Assembly: GCA_965140735.1 (NCBI GenBank)
Contig: OZ223306.1
Location: forward strand, 3,286,001 to 3,350,000
Direction of reading: 5' to 3'
Source of the DNA: Fusibacter_A sp965140735
GTDB taxonomy: Bacteria > Bacillota > Clostridia > Peptostreptococcales > Acidaminobacteraceae
DNA length: 64,000 nt
Below, piece after piece: positions 1 through 7,402 of this stretch. Made by a program: the position numbers and the translations under genes. The notes below the pieces were generated by a model that saw only the letters and a list, made by a program, of their open reading frames with translations, searched no databases and was not told the DNA's origin. Position 1 is the stretch's first letter. Every line of letters begins with the position of its first letter.

Positions 1-1
1 G

Positions 2-625
2 GATATGTCGCTCTCGCTCCAGACGAAATTGTTAAGAGTGCTTCAAGATCAAGTGATTACAAGAGTCGGTGGTGTAAAGAGCATCACGCTGGATGTGAGG
101 ATTATAGCATCAACCAGCAAGGATTTAATGGCAGAAATTCAAAATGGGCTTTTTAGAGTCGATTTGTATTATCGCCTCAATATAATGCCAATTACAATAC
201 CGCCTTTACGAGAGCGAAAAACAGATATTGTGGCGTTATCACAGTATTTTCTAGATCAATTTGGTAAAAAATACAACCGGACAGCAGTTCTTAGCCAAGA
301 GTCGATAGAGTTGCTAGAAAACTATTTTTGGCCTGGGAATGTGAGAGAACTTAAGAATATATTAGAAAGAATTGTGATTGTAAATGGTGATGGGCTCATT
401 GAGGCACAGCAGGTTTTGGCACTTCTTGGTGGGGAGCAAAAACCTTGTGAAATAGACCTCGATAAAGTTAAAGATTTAAATACGGCCACAGAGCAATTTC
501 AAAGAATTATCATTGAACGTGCACTTCGAAAACATAAAAGTACTCATAAGGCTGCTAAAGCCTTAGGCGTGACACAATCCACAATTTCAAGAAAAGCAAA
601 AGCACTGGGCATAACACAGTGGTGA
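2..625 (+). CDS. Sigma-54-dependent activator, C-terminal part (5' truncated)
   Basis: This is the end of an enhancer-binding protein that remodels sigma-54 RNA polymerase. The reading frame is open to the first bases of the window, and the first residues (D-M-S-L-S-L-Q-T-K-L-L-R-V-L-Q) are the usual middle of the AAA+ domain, so the methionine at base 5 is internal. The segment FRVDLYYRLN followed by PPLRER is the sensor/arginine-finger region of the family. W-P-G-N-V-R-E-L closes the AAA+ module. A C-terminal Fis/TyrR-type helix-turn-helix follows (HKAAKALGVTQSTISRKAK). The N-terminal sensor domain is missing, so its ligand cannot be read. Two sigma-54 promoters lie downstream at 905 and 4030, which makes it their probable activator; that link is inferred from position. 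Confidence 0.93.
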   Translation, partial: DMSLSLQTKLLRVLQDQVITRVGGVKSITLDVRIIASTSKDLMAEIQNGLFRVDLYYRLNIMPITIPPLRERKTDIVALSQYFLDQFGKKYNRTAVLSQESIELLENYFWPGNVRELKNILERIVIVNGDGLIEAQQVLALLGGEQKPCEIDLDKVKDLNTATEQFQRIIIERALRKHKSTHKAAKALGVTQSTISRKAKALGITQW

Positions 626-764
626 TGCAATTTCGTATCAAAAGCAATTTAATAATGAATTATTTTTTGAAATCAAAAGTATAAAGTTTTGAAAAGTAGC
701 CATTTAAGGGTTTAAAGTGCATAAAATGATACATTTTAGCATGTAAAATAGATCATAAATAAAA

Positions 765-819
765 GAGAGAGGTTATCTGATTAATTCAAATATGAATCGA
801 TCAGTTAATCTCTTTTTTT
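765..819 (+). terminator. Rho-independent terminator after the sigma-54 activator
   Basis: A long imperfect stem (GAGGTTATCTGATTAATTC pairing with its complement up to 812) is followed by seven T residues. It ends the activator transcript. The palindrome also holds the 10-mer ATGAATCGAT (792-801), which recurs in a palindrome upstream of the second sigma-54 promoter, so a second role in regulator binding is possible. Confidence 0.75.
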
Positions 820-904
820 GTCTTAAAAAATATAAATGACATTAAATGTTGAAATTTTAACAAAGTAGTGCCCCAATGATCAGATATAAGTAAGATTTGA
901 TTGT

Positions 905-919
905 TGGCATGAAGATTGC
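905..919 (+). promoter_or_regulatory. Sigma-54 (-24/-12) promoter of the hydrolase operon
   Basis: TGGCAT, five bases, then TTGC. The GG and GC doublets are 12 bases apart (906 and 918), as sigma-54 requires, and the start codon lies 50 bases downstream. The match to TGGCAC-N5-TTGC has one mismatch. Expression should depend on an activator such as the one encoded just upstream. Confidence 0.88.
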
Positions 920-968
920 GTTTAATATAGATAGTCAATAATTTAACAATTTAAATGGAGGCGTAAGT

Positions 969-1790
969 ATGGAGAATTTGATGTCAAAAAGAGTTCCTGT
1001 TACAGAACTCGACAAAACCAAAAGTTACTTTAAGTACTATCATCAAGAAATGGTTCCTGCACCTGAGGAAAAATATGAACGTGTATTGAAAGGACCTTTA
1101 GATCCAAGAAATGTAACCCAATTCAAAGATCGAAATAAATTATTTGAGCCTGGTTATCTTGAAGATGAAATTGGTTATGCGGTACTTGAAGATGGTACAG
1201 GATTTGTTGCTAATTTGACATTTATGCCGGGTGTGACAACCGAAATGTTTGATTGGTGGTTTGCATGGCATGGCCTAGATAATTTAAGATACACTATTTG
1301 GGATCCAGAAGACCACTATAAGGCAGAGACTATGCAAAGAAAACAGGCTATGGATTCAAGCCTTTCTTATAAAGAACGTTACTGGAACACAACACATCAC
1401 GTTGTTGAAGATGTCGGTATGGGACCTGAGGGTCTATATATTAATTTTAAATATCCTGGTGATTTAGGGTTTGATGTAAGCCAGATTGGGACTAAAGCTT
1501 GCAGCACAATTGTTTGTGCAAGAGGTTATGGGGAGGGTGTTCCACCTTTTACTTCTGTACCAACAATTATGACGCACTTTGTAAGAGAAGTTGAAGGGGG
1601 CATTGAACTTAGATCGAGATTCTGGATGGGATGGACTGTGGAAGATGGTAAAGATATTAAAGCAATGCCTGATTTTGCAAGGATTCCAATTTTCGGACCA
1701 AAAGCTCTTTGTCTGCATAATATCAAGGAATTCACTAACCTAGCGGCACTATTACCTAAAATTTTCAACGAAGAAAAAGATAATTTCTAG
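969..1790 (+). CDS. PhlG / phloretin hydrolase-family C-C hydrolase
   Basis: A 273-residue protein of the 2,4-diacetylphloroglucinol hydrolase family, which also contains the phloretin hydrolase of gut Eubacterium. These metalloenzymes cut the C-C bond between an acyl group and a phloroglucinol ring. H116, E147, H250 and E254 keep the spacing recalled for the PhlG zinc ligands: His and Glu 31 residues apart, then HxxxE (HNIKE here). The length fits the family. The start at 969 has GGAGG 7 bases upstream; a second ATG four codons on is possible. The gene is first in a sigma-54 operon with a ferredoxin and a flavoprotein, and an apparent phloroglucinol operon follows. The natural substrate (acylphloroglucinol, phloretin-like dihydrochalcone or other) cannot be decided from sequence. 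Confidence 0.82.
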   Translation: MENLMSKRVPVTELDKTKSYFKYYHQEMVPAPEEKYERVLKGPLDPRNVTQFKDRNKLFEPGYLEDEIGYAVLEDGTGFVANLTFMPGVTTEMFDWWFAWHGLDNLRYTIWDPEDHYKAETMQRKQAMDSSLSYKERYWNTTHHVVEDVGMGPEGLYINFKYPGDLGFDVSQIGTKACSTIVCARGYGEGVPPFTSVPTIMTHFVREVEGGIELRSRFWMGWTVEDGKDIKAMPDFARIPIFGPKALCLHNIKEFTNLAALLPKIFNEEKDNF

Positions 1791-1807
1791 AAAAGGAGCT
1801 TTATACC

Positions 1808-2050
1808 ATGAATATGAATAATCAAGTTAAATTTCAATCGGATACTTGCATTGGCTGTAAACTTTGCTACAAATCATGTTTTATTGATGTAATCAGATGG
1901 AATGAGAATGAAAATAAGCCAGAATTTAAATATCTTGAAGACTGTGTACATTGCAATTACTGTGAAGTAGTATGTCCTAAAAATTGTATAGAAATCGTAG
2001 CAGATTTTAAAGGAGAGCTTTTCCATCAAAGCTTTGACCAATATAAATAA
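1808..2050 (+). CDS. 2x[4Fe-4S] ferredoxin-like electron-transfer subunit
   Basis: An 80-residue bacterial-type ferredoxin. C14, C17, C20 and C24 form one CxxCxxCxxxC motif. C46, C49, C52 and C56 form the second, which ends in CP as usual. It starts 17 bases after the hydrolase gene behind AAAGGAG and is followed 32 bases later by a flavoprotein gene. The pair resembles the AprB/AprA layout, so it probably feeds electrons to, or takes them from, that flavoprotein. The partner reductase in the cell is unknown. Confidence 0.88.
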   Translation: MNMNNQVKFQSDTCIGCKLCYKSCFIDVIRWNENENKPEFKYLEDCVHCNYCEVVCPKNCIEIVADFKGELFHQSFDQYK

Positions 2051-2082
2051 TAAGTTTTAATGGAGAGAAAGGAGAATTTCAG

Positions 2083-3768
2083 ATGAATAATATCGTTAAT
2101 CTTAAAACGGACATACTAATTGCTGGCGGCGGGATTGCTGGACTTACAGCAGCTGTAATTGCCAAAGAAAAAAATCCAGAGTGTGATGTTTTAATCGTGG
2201 AAAAACAAACCTGTGGTTATAGTGGAAAAGCAAATCGAGGTGGGGGTGTTTTACAATATTTCGATTTTGATCGTGTTAAACCGATAGAATTTGTTGCTTA
2301 CCATGCAAATGCAGTGGGATGCTTCTTAGGAGATCAAGAGCAAATGCTCAAGTATGTGAGTCTTAACAATGAAATGATCAATAAGCTTGAGAGCTGGGGC
2401 GTTAAAGTACCAAGAAATGAAGATGGCAGCTTAAAAGTCGTTTCAACAGGTCCGATGACAGGCATAATTGGTGTAGATTTGGATATCACGATTCAGGTGA
2501 GAAGAGCTGCTGAGAAGAAAGGCGTCAAAATAATTGATAAAGTGACCATTTCAGATTTGTTGGTTAATAATGGTAATGCGGTGGGTGCAACTGCATATAG
2601 TATTTTGGATGGTACATTCTATTCGATCCAAGCTAAATCCGTTATCTTGGCAACTGGTAGCCAAAACTACCGTTTGGTCAACATGTGGGCAAATGGTAGA
2701 GGTGATGGTATTGCAGCGGCTTATAGAGCAGGTGTTGAAATGCGCAATGCAGAGTTTGGAAACTTCGCTCAACTCTTTAAAGTCGCAAGTCACCATGAAC
2801 TCGTATTCAACGAAAATTGTCTATACAATGTCTATGATGAAAATATCACTCAAAATTTCAGAATATTCCCAGAGGCAGATATCAATTCAGATGCCATTGC
2901 AGAATGGTACAATCAAACATCTGCTGGCAAAGGCCCTATCTCTATGAAACCAGATAGCTGTCCAATGACAAAAGATGACGAAGTTCTGTTTACCACAAGC
3001 AATATTTGGCACAGACCTTACGGTCTTAAGTTCTGGAAAACGATTTATAGAAAATGTCATGAAGTCGATGTCAACAATGAAGTTGCACCAGGCTTTTTAG
3101 GAGAGCAATCACCTGTTAAAGTGGATCAGAATATGGAAACTAATATTAAAAATCTATTTGCTATTGGTGATGTCAGCTATGCGGGATCATGTGTTGCAGG
3201 GGCAGTTCCAGCGCCTCCAGGAAGAAATAGAGGCTCTGGAATCCTCAATGCTGTATTTGCAGGGATTCTAGCAGCAGAAAAAACAGTTGAAGATATTAAA
3301 CATTTTAATCTTCAAGAGATTGATGAAAATCAAGTGAAATCTCAAATGGAATTTACCTTTGCACCACTTAAAAGAAGCACTGGTATTACTGCAAAAGAAT
3401 TGATCCAAGAAGTACAAAGCATCATAGCACCTGTTGAAAATAGCATCTATATGACAGATCAAAGACTCGGTATCTGCTTGAGAAAAATTGAAGCAACAAA
3501 AGAGAAAATAGGACAGTTAAAAGCAGAGGATTATCATGGTTTGTTATCTTGTCATGAAGCTGAAGCAATGGTTTTATCTGCTGAGATGTTCTTTAAAGCC
3601 GCTTTAATGCGTAAAGAGACAAGAGGTTGGTTTAGACGTGAAGATTATCCTATGCTAGATCATAAGAATGGTTTAAAATGGATCACCATTAAAAACCAAT
3701 CTGGCAATATGGTACTTGATACAGAACCTGTACCACTAGAAAAATATCCAATTAAACCACATCATTAA
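2083..3768 (+). CDS. FAD-dependent oxidoreductase, fumarate reductase / AprA-like
   Basis: A 561-residue flavoprotein. The FAD dinucleotide-binding motif is GGGIAGL at residues 15-21, followed by an acidic E (IVEK) ending the second strand. The family's second FAD contact is the segment around NLFAIGD and GSGILNAVFAG. The C-terminal helical part (KETRGWFRREDYP) is like that of succinate dehydrogenase/fumarate reductase flavoproteins and APS reductase subunit A. No signal peptide or heme motif is present, so it is cytoplasmic and probably uses the adjacent ferredoxin. By context it may reduce or oxidise an aromatic or enone intermediate upstream of phloroglucinol; no substrate can be assigned from sequence. 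True APS reductase is unlikely because no sulfate-reduction genes are nearby. Confidence 0.85.
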   Translation: MNNIVNLKTDILIAGGGIAGLTAAVIAKEKNPECDVLIVEKQTCGYSGKANRGGGVLQYFDFDRVKPIEFVAYHANAVGCFLGDQEQMLKYVSLNNEMINKLESWGVKVPRNEDGSLKVVSTGPMTGIIGVDLDITIQVRRAAEKKGVKIIDKVTISDLLVNNGNAVGATAYSILDGTFYSIQAKSVILATGSQNYRLVNMWANGRGDGIAAAYRAGVEMRNAEFGNFAQLFKVASHHELVFNENCLYNVYDENITQNFRIFPEADINSDAIAEWYNQTSAGKGPISMKPDSCPMTKDDEVLFTTSNIWHRPYGLKFWKTIYRKCHEVDVNNEVAPGFLGEQSPVKVDQNMETNIKNLFAIGDVSYAGSCVAGAVPAPPGRNRGSGILNAVFAGILAAEKTVEDIKHFNLQEIDENQVKSQMEFTFAPLKRSTGITAKELIQEVQSIIAPVENSIYMTDQRLGICLRKIEATKEKIGQLKAEDYHGLLSCHEAEAMVLSAEMFFKAALMRKETRGWFRREDYPMLDHKNGLKWITIKNQSGNMVLDTEPVPLEKYPIKPHH

Positions 3769-3818
3769 TAGAACCTTATGCGGCAAAATTTATGAGATTG
3801 TATTCAAAATAAAACACG

Positions 3819-3860
3819 TTCAATTCATAAATGAATCGATTGATTCGTTTGTGAATTGAA
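3819..3860. repeat. 42-nt near-perfect palindrome upstream of the second sigma-54 promoter
   Basis: Two 19-base arms (TTCAATTCATAAATGAATC and its complement with two G-T positions) surround a 4-base centre. No T-run follows, so it is not a good terminator for the flavoprotein gene. It contains ATGAATCGAT (3831-3840), shared with the palindrome at 769-812. It lies about 190 bases upstream of the -24 element, a typical distance for an activator site. The rest of 3769-4229 holds no gene. Confidence 0.5.
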
Positions 3861-4029
3861 TTAAACCATGATTATGTACTCTTTTGTGTAAAAAACAATA
3901 CAAAAATGATTCAAAAATGAATTGACTTAAATTTGTTTTTGATAAATTTTGAGCATAATTGTATTTGAAATAAACAATCATACGGCTAAAGGGTTGAAAA
4001 ATGAACGCATTTGACGTTTTAATAAAATT

Positions 4030-4044
4030 TGGCATACAAATTGC
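4030..4044 (+). promoter_or_regulatory. Sigma-54 (-24/-12) promoter of the phloroglucinol operon
   Basis: TGGCAT, five bases, then TTGC, with GG at 4031 and GC at 4043 (12 apart). The core and the following GTTTA are the same as in the promoter at 905. A smaller palindrome, AAATG-N4-CATTT, lies just upstream near 4000-4015. The transcript leader would be about 175 bases. Confidence 0.87.
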
Positions 4045-4229
4045 GTTTATAAAGATTGCGCTATTAATTTTGAATCAGAACATAGGGCATTGCTTTTTAA
4101 AGTAAGACTTTATAGAGGGAAACTGCATTCAAGGAAGACAATCCTAGTAAGATTATATCAAATCATCAATGAAGTTTTAATAGCGCTACTTCATTTTTCA
4201 GTTCATTTATAAACGAAGGGAGAATGTAT

Positions 4230-4571
4230 ATGATTAAGAGAACGTTGAAAGAGGTAAAACCGTACAACGCACCATTGCATTTCGATATGAAAGCAATGAA
4301 ATTACATGGTACTGAAGAAACAGGTGCAACAAAGTTTTGGATGGGCATGTCTCATTTTTTACCAGGTGGCGGTGCTGAATGGGCATATGATGAATCACCT
4401 ACAGAAAAAGTTTATTTTGTACTAGAAGGTGAAATTATTGTCAAATCAAAAGACGAAGAATTTGTGCTTAAAAAAGGAGACTCTATTTTTATAGGGCCTA
4501 ATGAGGGCAGAGAAATGATAAATAGAACAAATGAAGTTTGTACTTGTCTAGTGACTATTAGTTATGAGTAG
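4230..4571 (+). CDS. Small cupin-domain protein
   Basis: A 113-residue single-domain cupin. The beta-barrel signature is visible: GGGAEWAYDE, then VYFVLEGEIIVKSKDEEFVLKKGD, then the second motif ending near NEGREMINR. The histidines usual in metal-binding cupins are largely missing from motif 1, so metal binding is uncertain. The start at 4230 was chosen because GGGAG (4218-4222) is 7 bases upstream; the ATG at 4224 touches it. It is the first gene behind the sigma-54 promoter and sits 8 bases before the SDR. The function is unknown. It could bind a pathway intermediate, act as an isomerase or tautomerase, or sense substrate. Confidence 0.8.
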   Translation: MIKRTLKEVKPYNAPLHFDMKAMKLHGTEETGATKFWMGMSHFLPGGGAEWAYDESPTEKVYFVLEGEIIVKSKDEEFVLKKGDSIFIGPNEGREMINRTNEVCTCLVTISYE

Positions 4572-4579
4572 GAGGAAAT

Positions 4580-5359
4580 ATGATTAAAGATTTTGTAAAT
4601 GGAATGTTTGATGTCACAAATAAAGTCGTCATTATTACAGGCGCTACTGGTGCTTTGGGAAAAGCTTTAAGTTTTGGCTTTGGTCATGCAGGAGCTAAAG
4701 TTATGATCAATGGTAGAAAAGAGGCTACTTTAAAACCGGTTTATGAAGATATGGTAGCTCAGGGCATTAAGTGCAGTTACTTTGTAGGCGATCCAGCAAA
4801 TGAAGAAAGTGTTAAAGGCTTAGTGGCTAAAACCGTTGAAGAATTTGGTGAAGTTAATGTCCTTGTGACAGCTGCTGGTTTTAACGCACCAAAATCTATT
4901 ATTGATCATACGCTTGAAGATTGGCAAATGATTATGGATGCAAATGTCAAAGGCACATGGTTATGTTGTAAATATGCTGGTGAGCAAATGGTTAACCAAG
5001 GTAAAGGTGGAAAAGTCATCTTAGTATCATCTGCAAGAAGTAAGATGGGGATGAAAAACTATACAGGCTATTGTACTGCCAAAGGTGGCATTGATTTAAT
5101 GGCTCAATCACTTGCTTGTGAATGGGGTGAACACGGTATTAACGTGAACACGTTCAACCCAACTGTATTTAGATCTGAATTAACAGAGTGGATGTTCAAA
5201 GATGACACTGCTAAAACAAAATTCTTAACAAGAATTCCTGCTGGCAGACTTGGAGAACCTGAAGACTTTATCGGAACAGCGATCTTCTTAGCGTCAGATG
5301 CAAGTAATTTCATCACAGGTGCAAACATTGCCGTTGATGGTGGATATTGGGCGAACTAA
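4580..5359 (+). CDS. SDR-family reductase, probable phloroglucinol reductase
   Basis: A 259-residue classical short-chain dehydrogenase. The cofactor motif TGATGALG is at residues 20-27, AAG at 97-99, and the catalytic tetrad is N121, S150, Y163 and K167 (YxxxK). Arg45 after the second strand favours NADPH. In the published radical-free phloroglucinol pathway, as recalled, the first step is an NADPH-dependent SDR that reduces phloroglucinol to dihydrophloroglucinol. The co-operonic cyclase, dehydrogenase and BKACE genes match the remaining steps. AGGAGG is ideally placed before the start. The SDR fold and catalytic residues are seen directly; the substrate is inferred from context. Confidence 0.83.
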   Translation: MIKDFVNGMFDVTNKVVIITGATGALGKALSFGFGHAGAKVMINGRKEATLKPVYEDMVAQGIKCSYFVGDPANEESVKGLVAKTVEEFGEVNVLVTAAGFNAPKSIIDHTLEDWQMIMDANVKGTWLCCKYAGEQMVNQGKGGKVILVSSARSKMGMKNYTGYCTAKGGIDLMAQSLACEWGEHGINVNTFNPTVFRSELTEWMFKDDTAKTKFLTRIPAGRLGEPEDFIGTAIFLASDASNFITGANIAVDGGYWAN

Positions 5360-5370
5360 TAGGAGGATAT

Positions 5371-6300
5371 ATGTCAATTACAAATGTTACAATACTTGGA
5401 TCAGGTTTGATGGGAAATGGATTGGCGCAAGTATTTGCAATGGACCCAGAAACCAAAGTAATCTTGAGATCAAGAAGTAAAAAAGAAGCACCGCTAAAAC
5501 CTGTACAAGATAACTTGGACCTTCTTGTTGCAAAAGAGTCTTTAACAAGAGTAGAAGCGGATGCTGTCTTAAGTAGAATATCTTTTACAGATGATTTAGA
5601 AGCATCTCTTAAAGATGCCGATTTGATTGTAGAATGTGTCGTAGAAGACATGGAAATTAAGCAAAACTTATTCAGAGATATTGAACCTCTCTGTAAAGCG
5701 GATGCAATTCTAGCTACGAATACTTCTGTTATGAGCATTACGGAAATTGCTAAAAAGACAAAAGATAAAAGCAGAGTTATTGGAACACATTTTTGGAATC
5801 CACCTTTCTTAATTCCGCTTGTTGAAGTGGTTAAAGGGGATGATACTTCCTCAGAAGTTATGGATAAAACTTATGACTACTTAAAGAAAATTGGTAAAAA
5901 ACCAGTTAAATGTATGAAAGATGTGCCTGGATTTATTGCCAACAGACTTCAGCATGCAATTTGGAGAGAAGCATTATCTATTGTAGAAAATGGCATTGCA
6001 GATGCACCAACAGTGGATGAAGCACTTAGATATGGTCCAGGTCTTAGATGGCCAATACTAGGCATCTTAGAAAATGCAGATATGATAGGGCTTGATTTGT
6101 CTTATAATATTCAAAACTACATTGTGAAATATCTTGAAGATGCTCATGAACCTTCTAAACTTTTAAAATCATTAGTGGATAAAGGTGATTTAGGATTTAA
6201 GACTGGTAAAGGTTATCAAGAATGGACACCGGAGCAAATAGCAGCTTCTAACAAAAGACTTAGAGAATATTTGATCGATGTCACAAAAGATTTAAAGTAA
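5371..6300 (+). CDS. 3-hydroxyacyl-CoA dehydrogenase-family enzyme, probable 3-hydroxy-5-oxohexanoate dehydrogenase
   Basis: A 309-residue NAD-binding dehydrogenase. The Rossmann motif GSGLMG is at residues 10-15, the catalytic pair is H140 (GTHFWNPP) and E152, and PGFIANR marks the C-terminal domain. The start at 5371 follows AGGAGG by 4 bases; an in-frame ATG at 5347 lies inside the preceding SDR gene and lacks a Shine-Dalgarno site. The family normally oxidises 3-hydroxyacyl-CoA, but some members act on free acids such as carnitine. Here, between an SDR and a ring hydrolase, the likely reaction is oxidation of (S)-3-hydroxy-5-oxohexanoate to 3,5-dioxohexanoate (triacetate). The family is secure; the substrate is inferred. 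Confidence 0.84.
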   Translation: MSITNVTILGSGLMGNGLAQVFAMDPETKVILRSRSKKEAPLKPVQDNLDLLVAKESLTRVEADAVLSRISFTDDLEASLKDADLIVECVVEDMEIKQNLFRDIEPLCKADAILATNTSVMSITEIAKKTKDKSRVIGTHFWNPPFLIPLVEVVKGDDTSSEVMDKTYDYLKKIGKKPVKCMKDVPGFIANRLQHAIWREALSIVENGIADAPTVDEALRYGPGLRWPILGILENADMIGLDLSYNIQNYIVKYLEDAHEPSKLLKSLVDKGDLGFKTGKGYQEWTPEQIAASNKRLREYLIDVTKDLK

Positions 6301-6361
6301 AAGAAATTCAGTAAAGTCAAATCATTCAATTATAAAATATAATTAAAAAGGAGAATTTAAA

Positions 6362-7300
6362 ATGGGAAAAAAAGTATTCGTTGATTTAACACATCCTTTC
6401 AGTGCAGATATACCTCTATGGCCATATTTCACTAAGCCAAAAATCGATACGATGCATAACTTAACAAAGAGTGGTGTTTTAACTCAAAAAATTGAATCTG
6501 TTATGCACTGTGGGACACATGCCGATGCACCAAGACATGTTATGGAGTATGAATTCGATGGCAAAAGAGCAAGATACACACATGAAATGCCTGTAGATGC
6601 TTACTGTGGTGATGCTGTATGTTTAGATATTCAAGTAGAAAGATGGGGTCTGATCACAGATAAACATTTAGAAGATGCTTGTAAACGTGCAAATATTAAA
6701 CCAGAGGCATTAGAAGGCATGGTTGTTTGTTTGAGAACTGGTATGCATCTTAAATTTGATGATTCTAAAGAATATTATCATTATTCATGCGGAACTGGGA
6801 TTGATGCTGGTAAATGGTTTGCAAAATACAAACCTAAATGTGTAGCAATGGATTCTCAGGCGTTAGATCATCCACTTCATACGACAATGGGTAAAAACGG
6901 TGGTCCATTAGGTATGAACTTAAACGGTAATCTTGGATACTCAATTACTGAAGAATATATTGAAAAATTCGGTATTGAAGCTTATGCAGAATTTAACAGA
7001 GAAACTTATATCAAAGTCTTTGGTAAAGAAAAATACGATGAAAAATTTGGCTTCTTAGAAGAACATGGCTTAGAAGGCACTTGGGAACCATGTCATAAAT
7101 ATATGCTTGGTAATGGTATCGTTGGTATCGAAAACTTAGGCGGCGACTTAGACAAAGTTGTCGGCAAAAAGTTCAAATTTATGGCATTCCCAATCAGATG
7201 GTACATGGGTGATGGTTCGATGGTAAGATGCGTTGCAGAAATTGATGAAGATGATCTCAATGATGCACCAGAACGTGTTTACAATTATGGTGGATTCTAG
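6362..7300 (+). CDS. Cyclase-family metal hydrolase, probable dihydrophloroglucinol cyclohydrolase
   Basis: A 312-residue member of the putative cyclase / kynurenine formamidase-like family. The hallmark HxGTHxDAPxH motif is present (H49, H53, D55, H59) and supplies the divalent metal ligands. It is longer than bacterial kynurenine formamidases (about 210 residues), mainly after residue 190. The gene has its own good ribosome site (AAGGAG) and follows the dehydrogenase by 61 bases. In this operon the fitting reaction is hydrolytic opening of dihydrophloroglucinol to 3-hydroxy-5-oxohexanoate. There is no tryptophan-degradation gene nearby to support formamidase activity. Confidence 0.82.
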   Translation: MGKKVFVDLTHPFSADIPLWPYFTKPKIDTMHNLTKSGVLTQKIESVMHCGTHADAPRHVMEYEFDGKRARYTHEMPVDAYCGDAVCLDIQVERWGLITDKHLEDACKRANIKPEALEGMVVCLRTGMHLKFDDSKEYYHYSCGTGIDAGKWFAKYKPKCVAMDSQALDHPLHTTMGKNGGPLGMNLNGNLGYSITEEYIEKFGIEAYAEFNRETYIKVFGKEKYDEKFGFLEEHGLEGTWEPCHKYMLGNGIVGIENLGGDLDKVVGKKFKFMAFPIRWYMGDGSMVRCVAEIDEDDLNDAPERVYNYGGF

Positions 7301-7340
7301 ACAATTTTATGGTTATAGCTCATTTTGACATATTTAATTA

Positions 7341-7370
7341 ATGGTAACTGCTTTTATAAGCAGTTACCAT
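7341..7370 (+). repeat. Perfect intercistronic hairpin
   Basis: A 13-base perfect stem (ATGGTAACTGCTT) around TTAT, with no T-run. It stands between the cyclase gene and the BKACE gene and is more like an mRNA-processing or stabilising hairpin than a terminator. Confidence 0.6.
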
Positions 7371-7402
7371 AATAAAATAATAAGAAAAGAAAGGGAACTA
7401 AT

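Noticed and set aside
2570..2947. A 125-codon plus-strand frame inside the flavoprotein gene
   Set aside because: It lies in another frame of a clearly coding gene, has no ribosome site and shows no family motif.
2083..3768. Calling the flavoprotein and ferredoxin a true APS reductase (AprAB)
   Set aside because: No sulfate adenylyltransferase, sulfite reductase or Qmo genes are nearby, and the context is aromatic catabolism.
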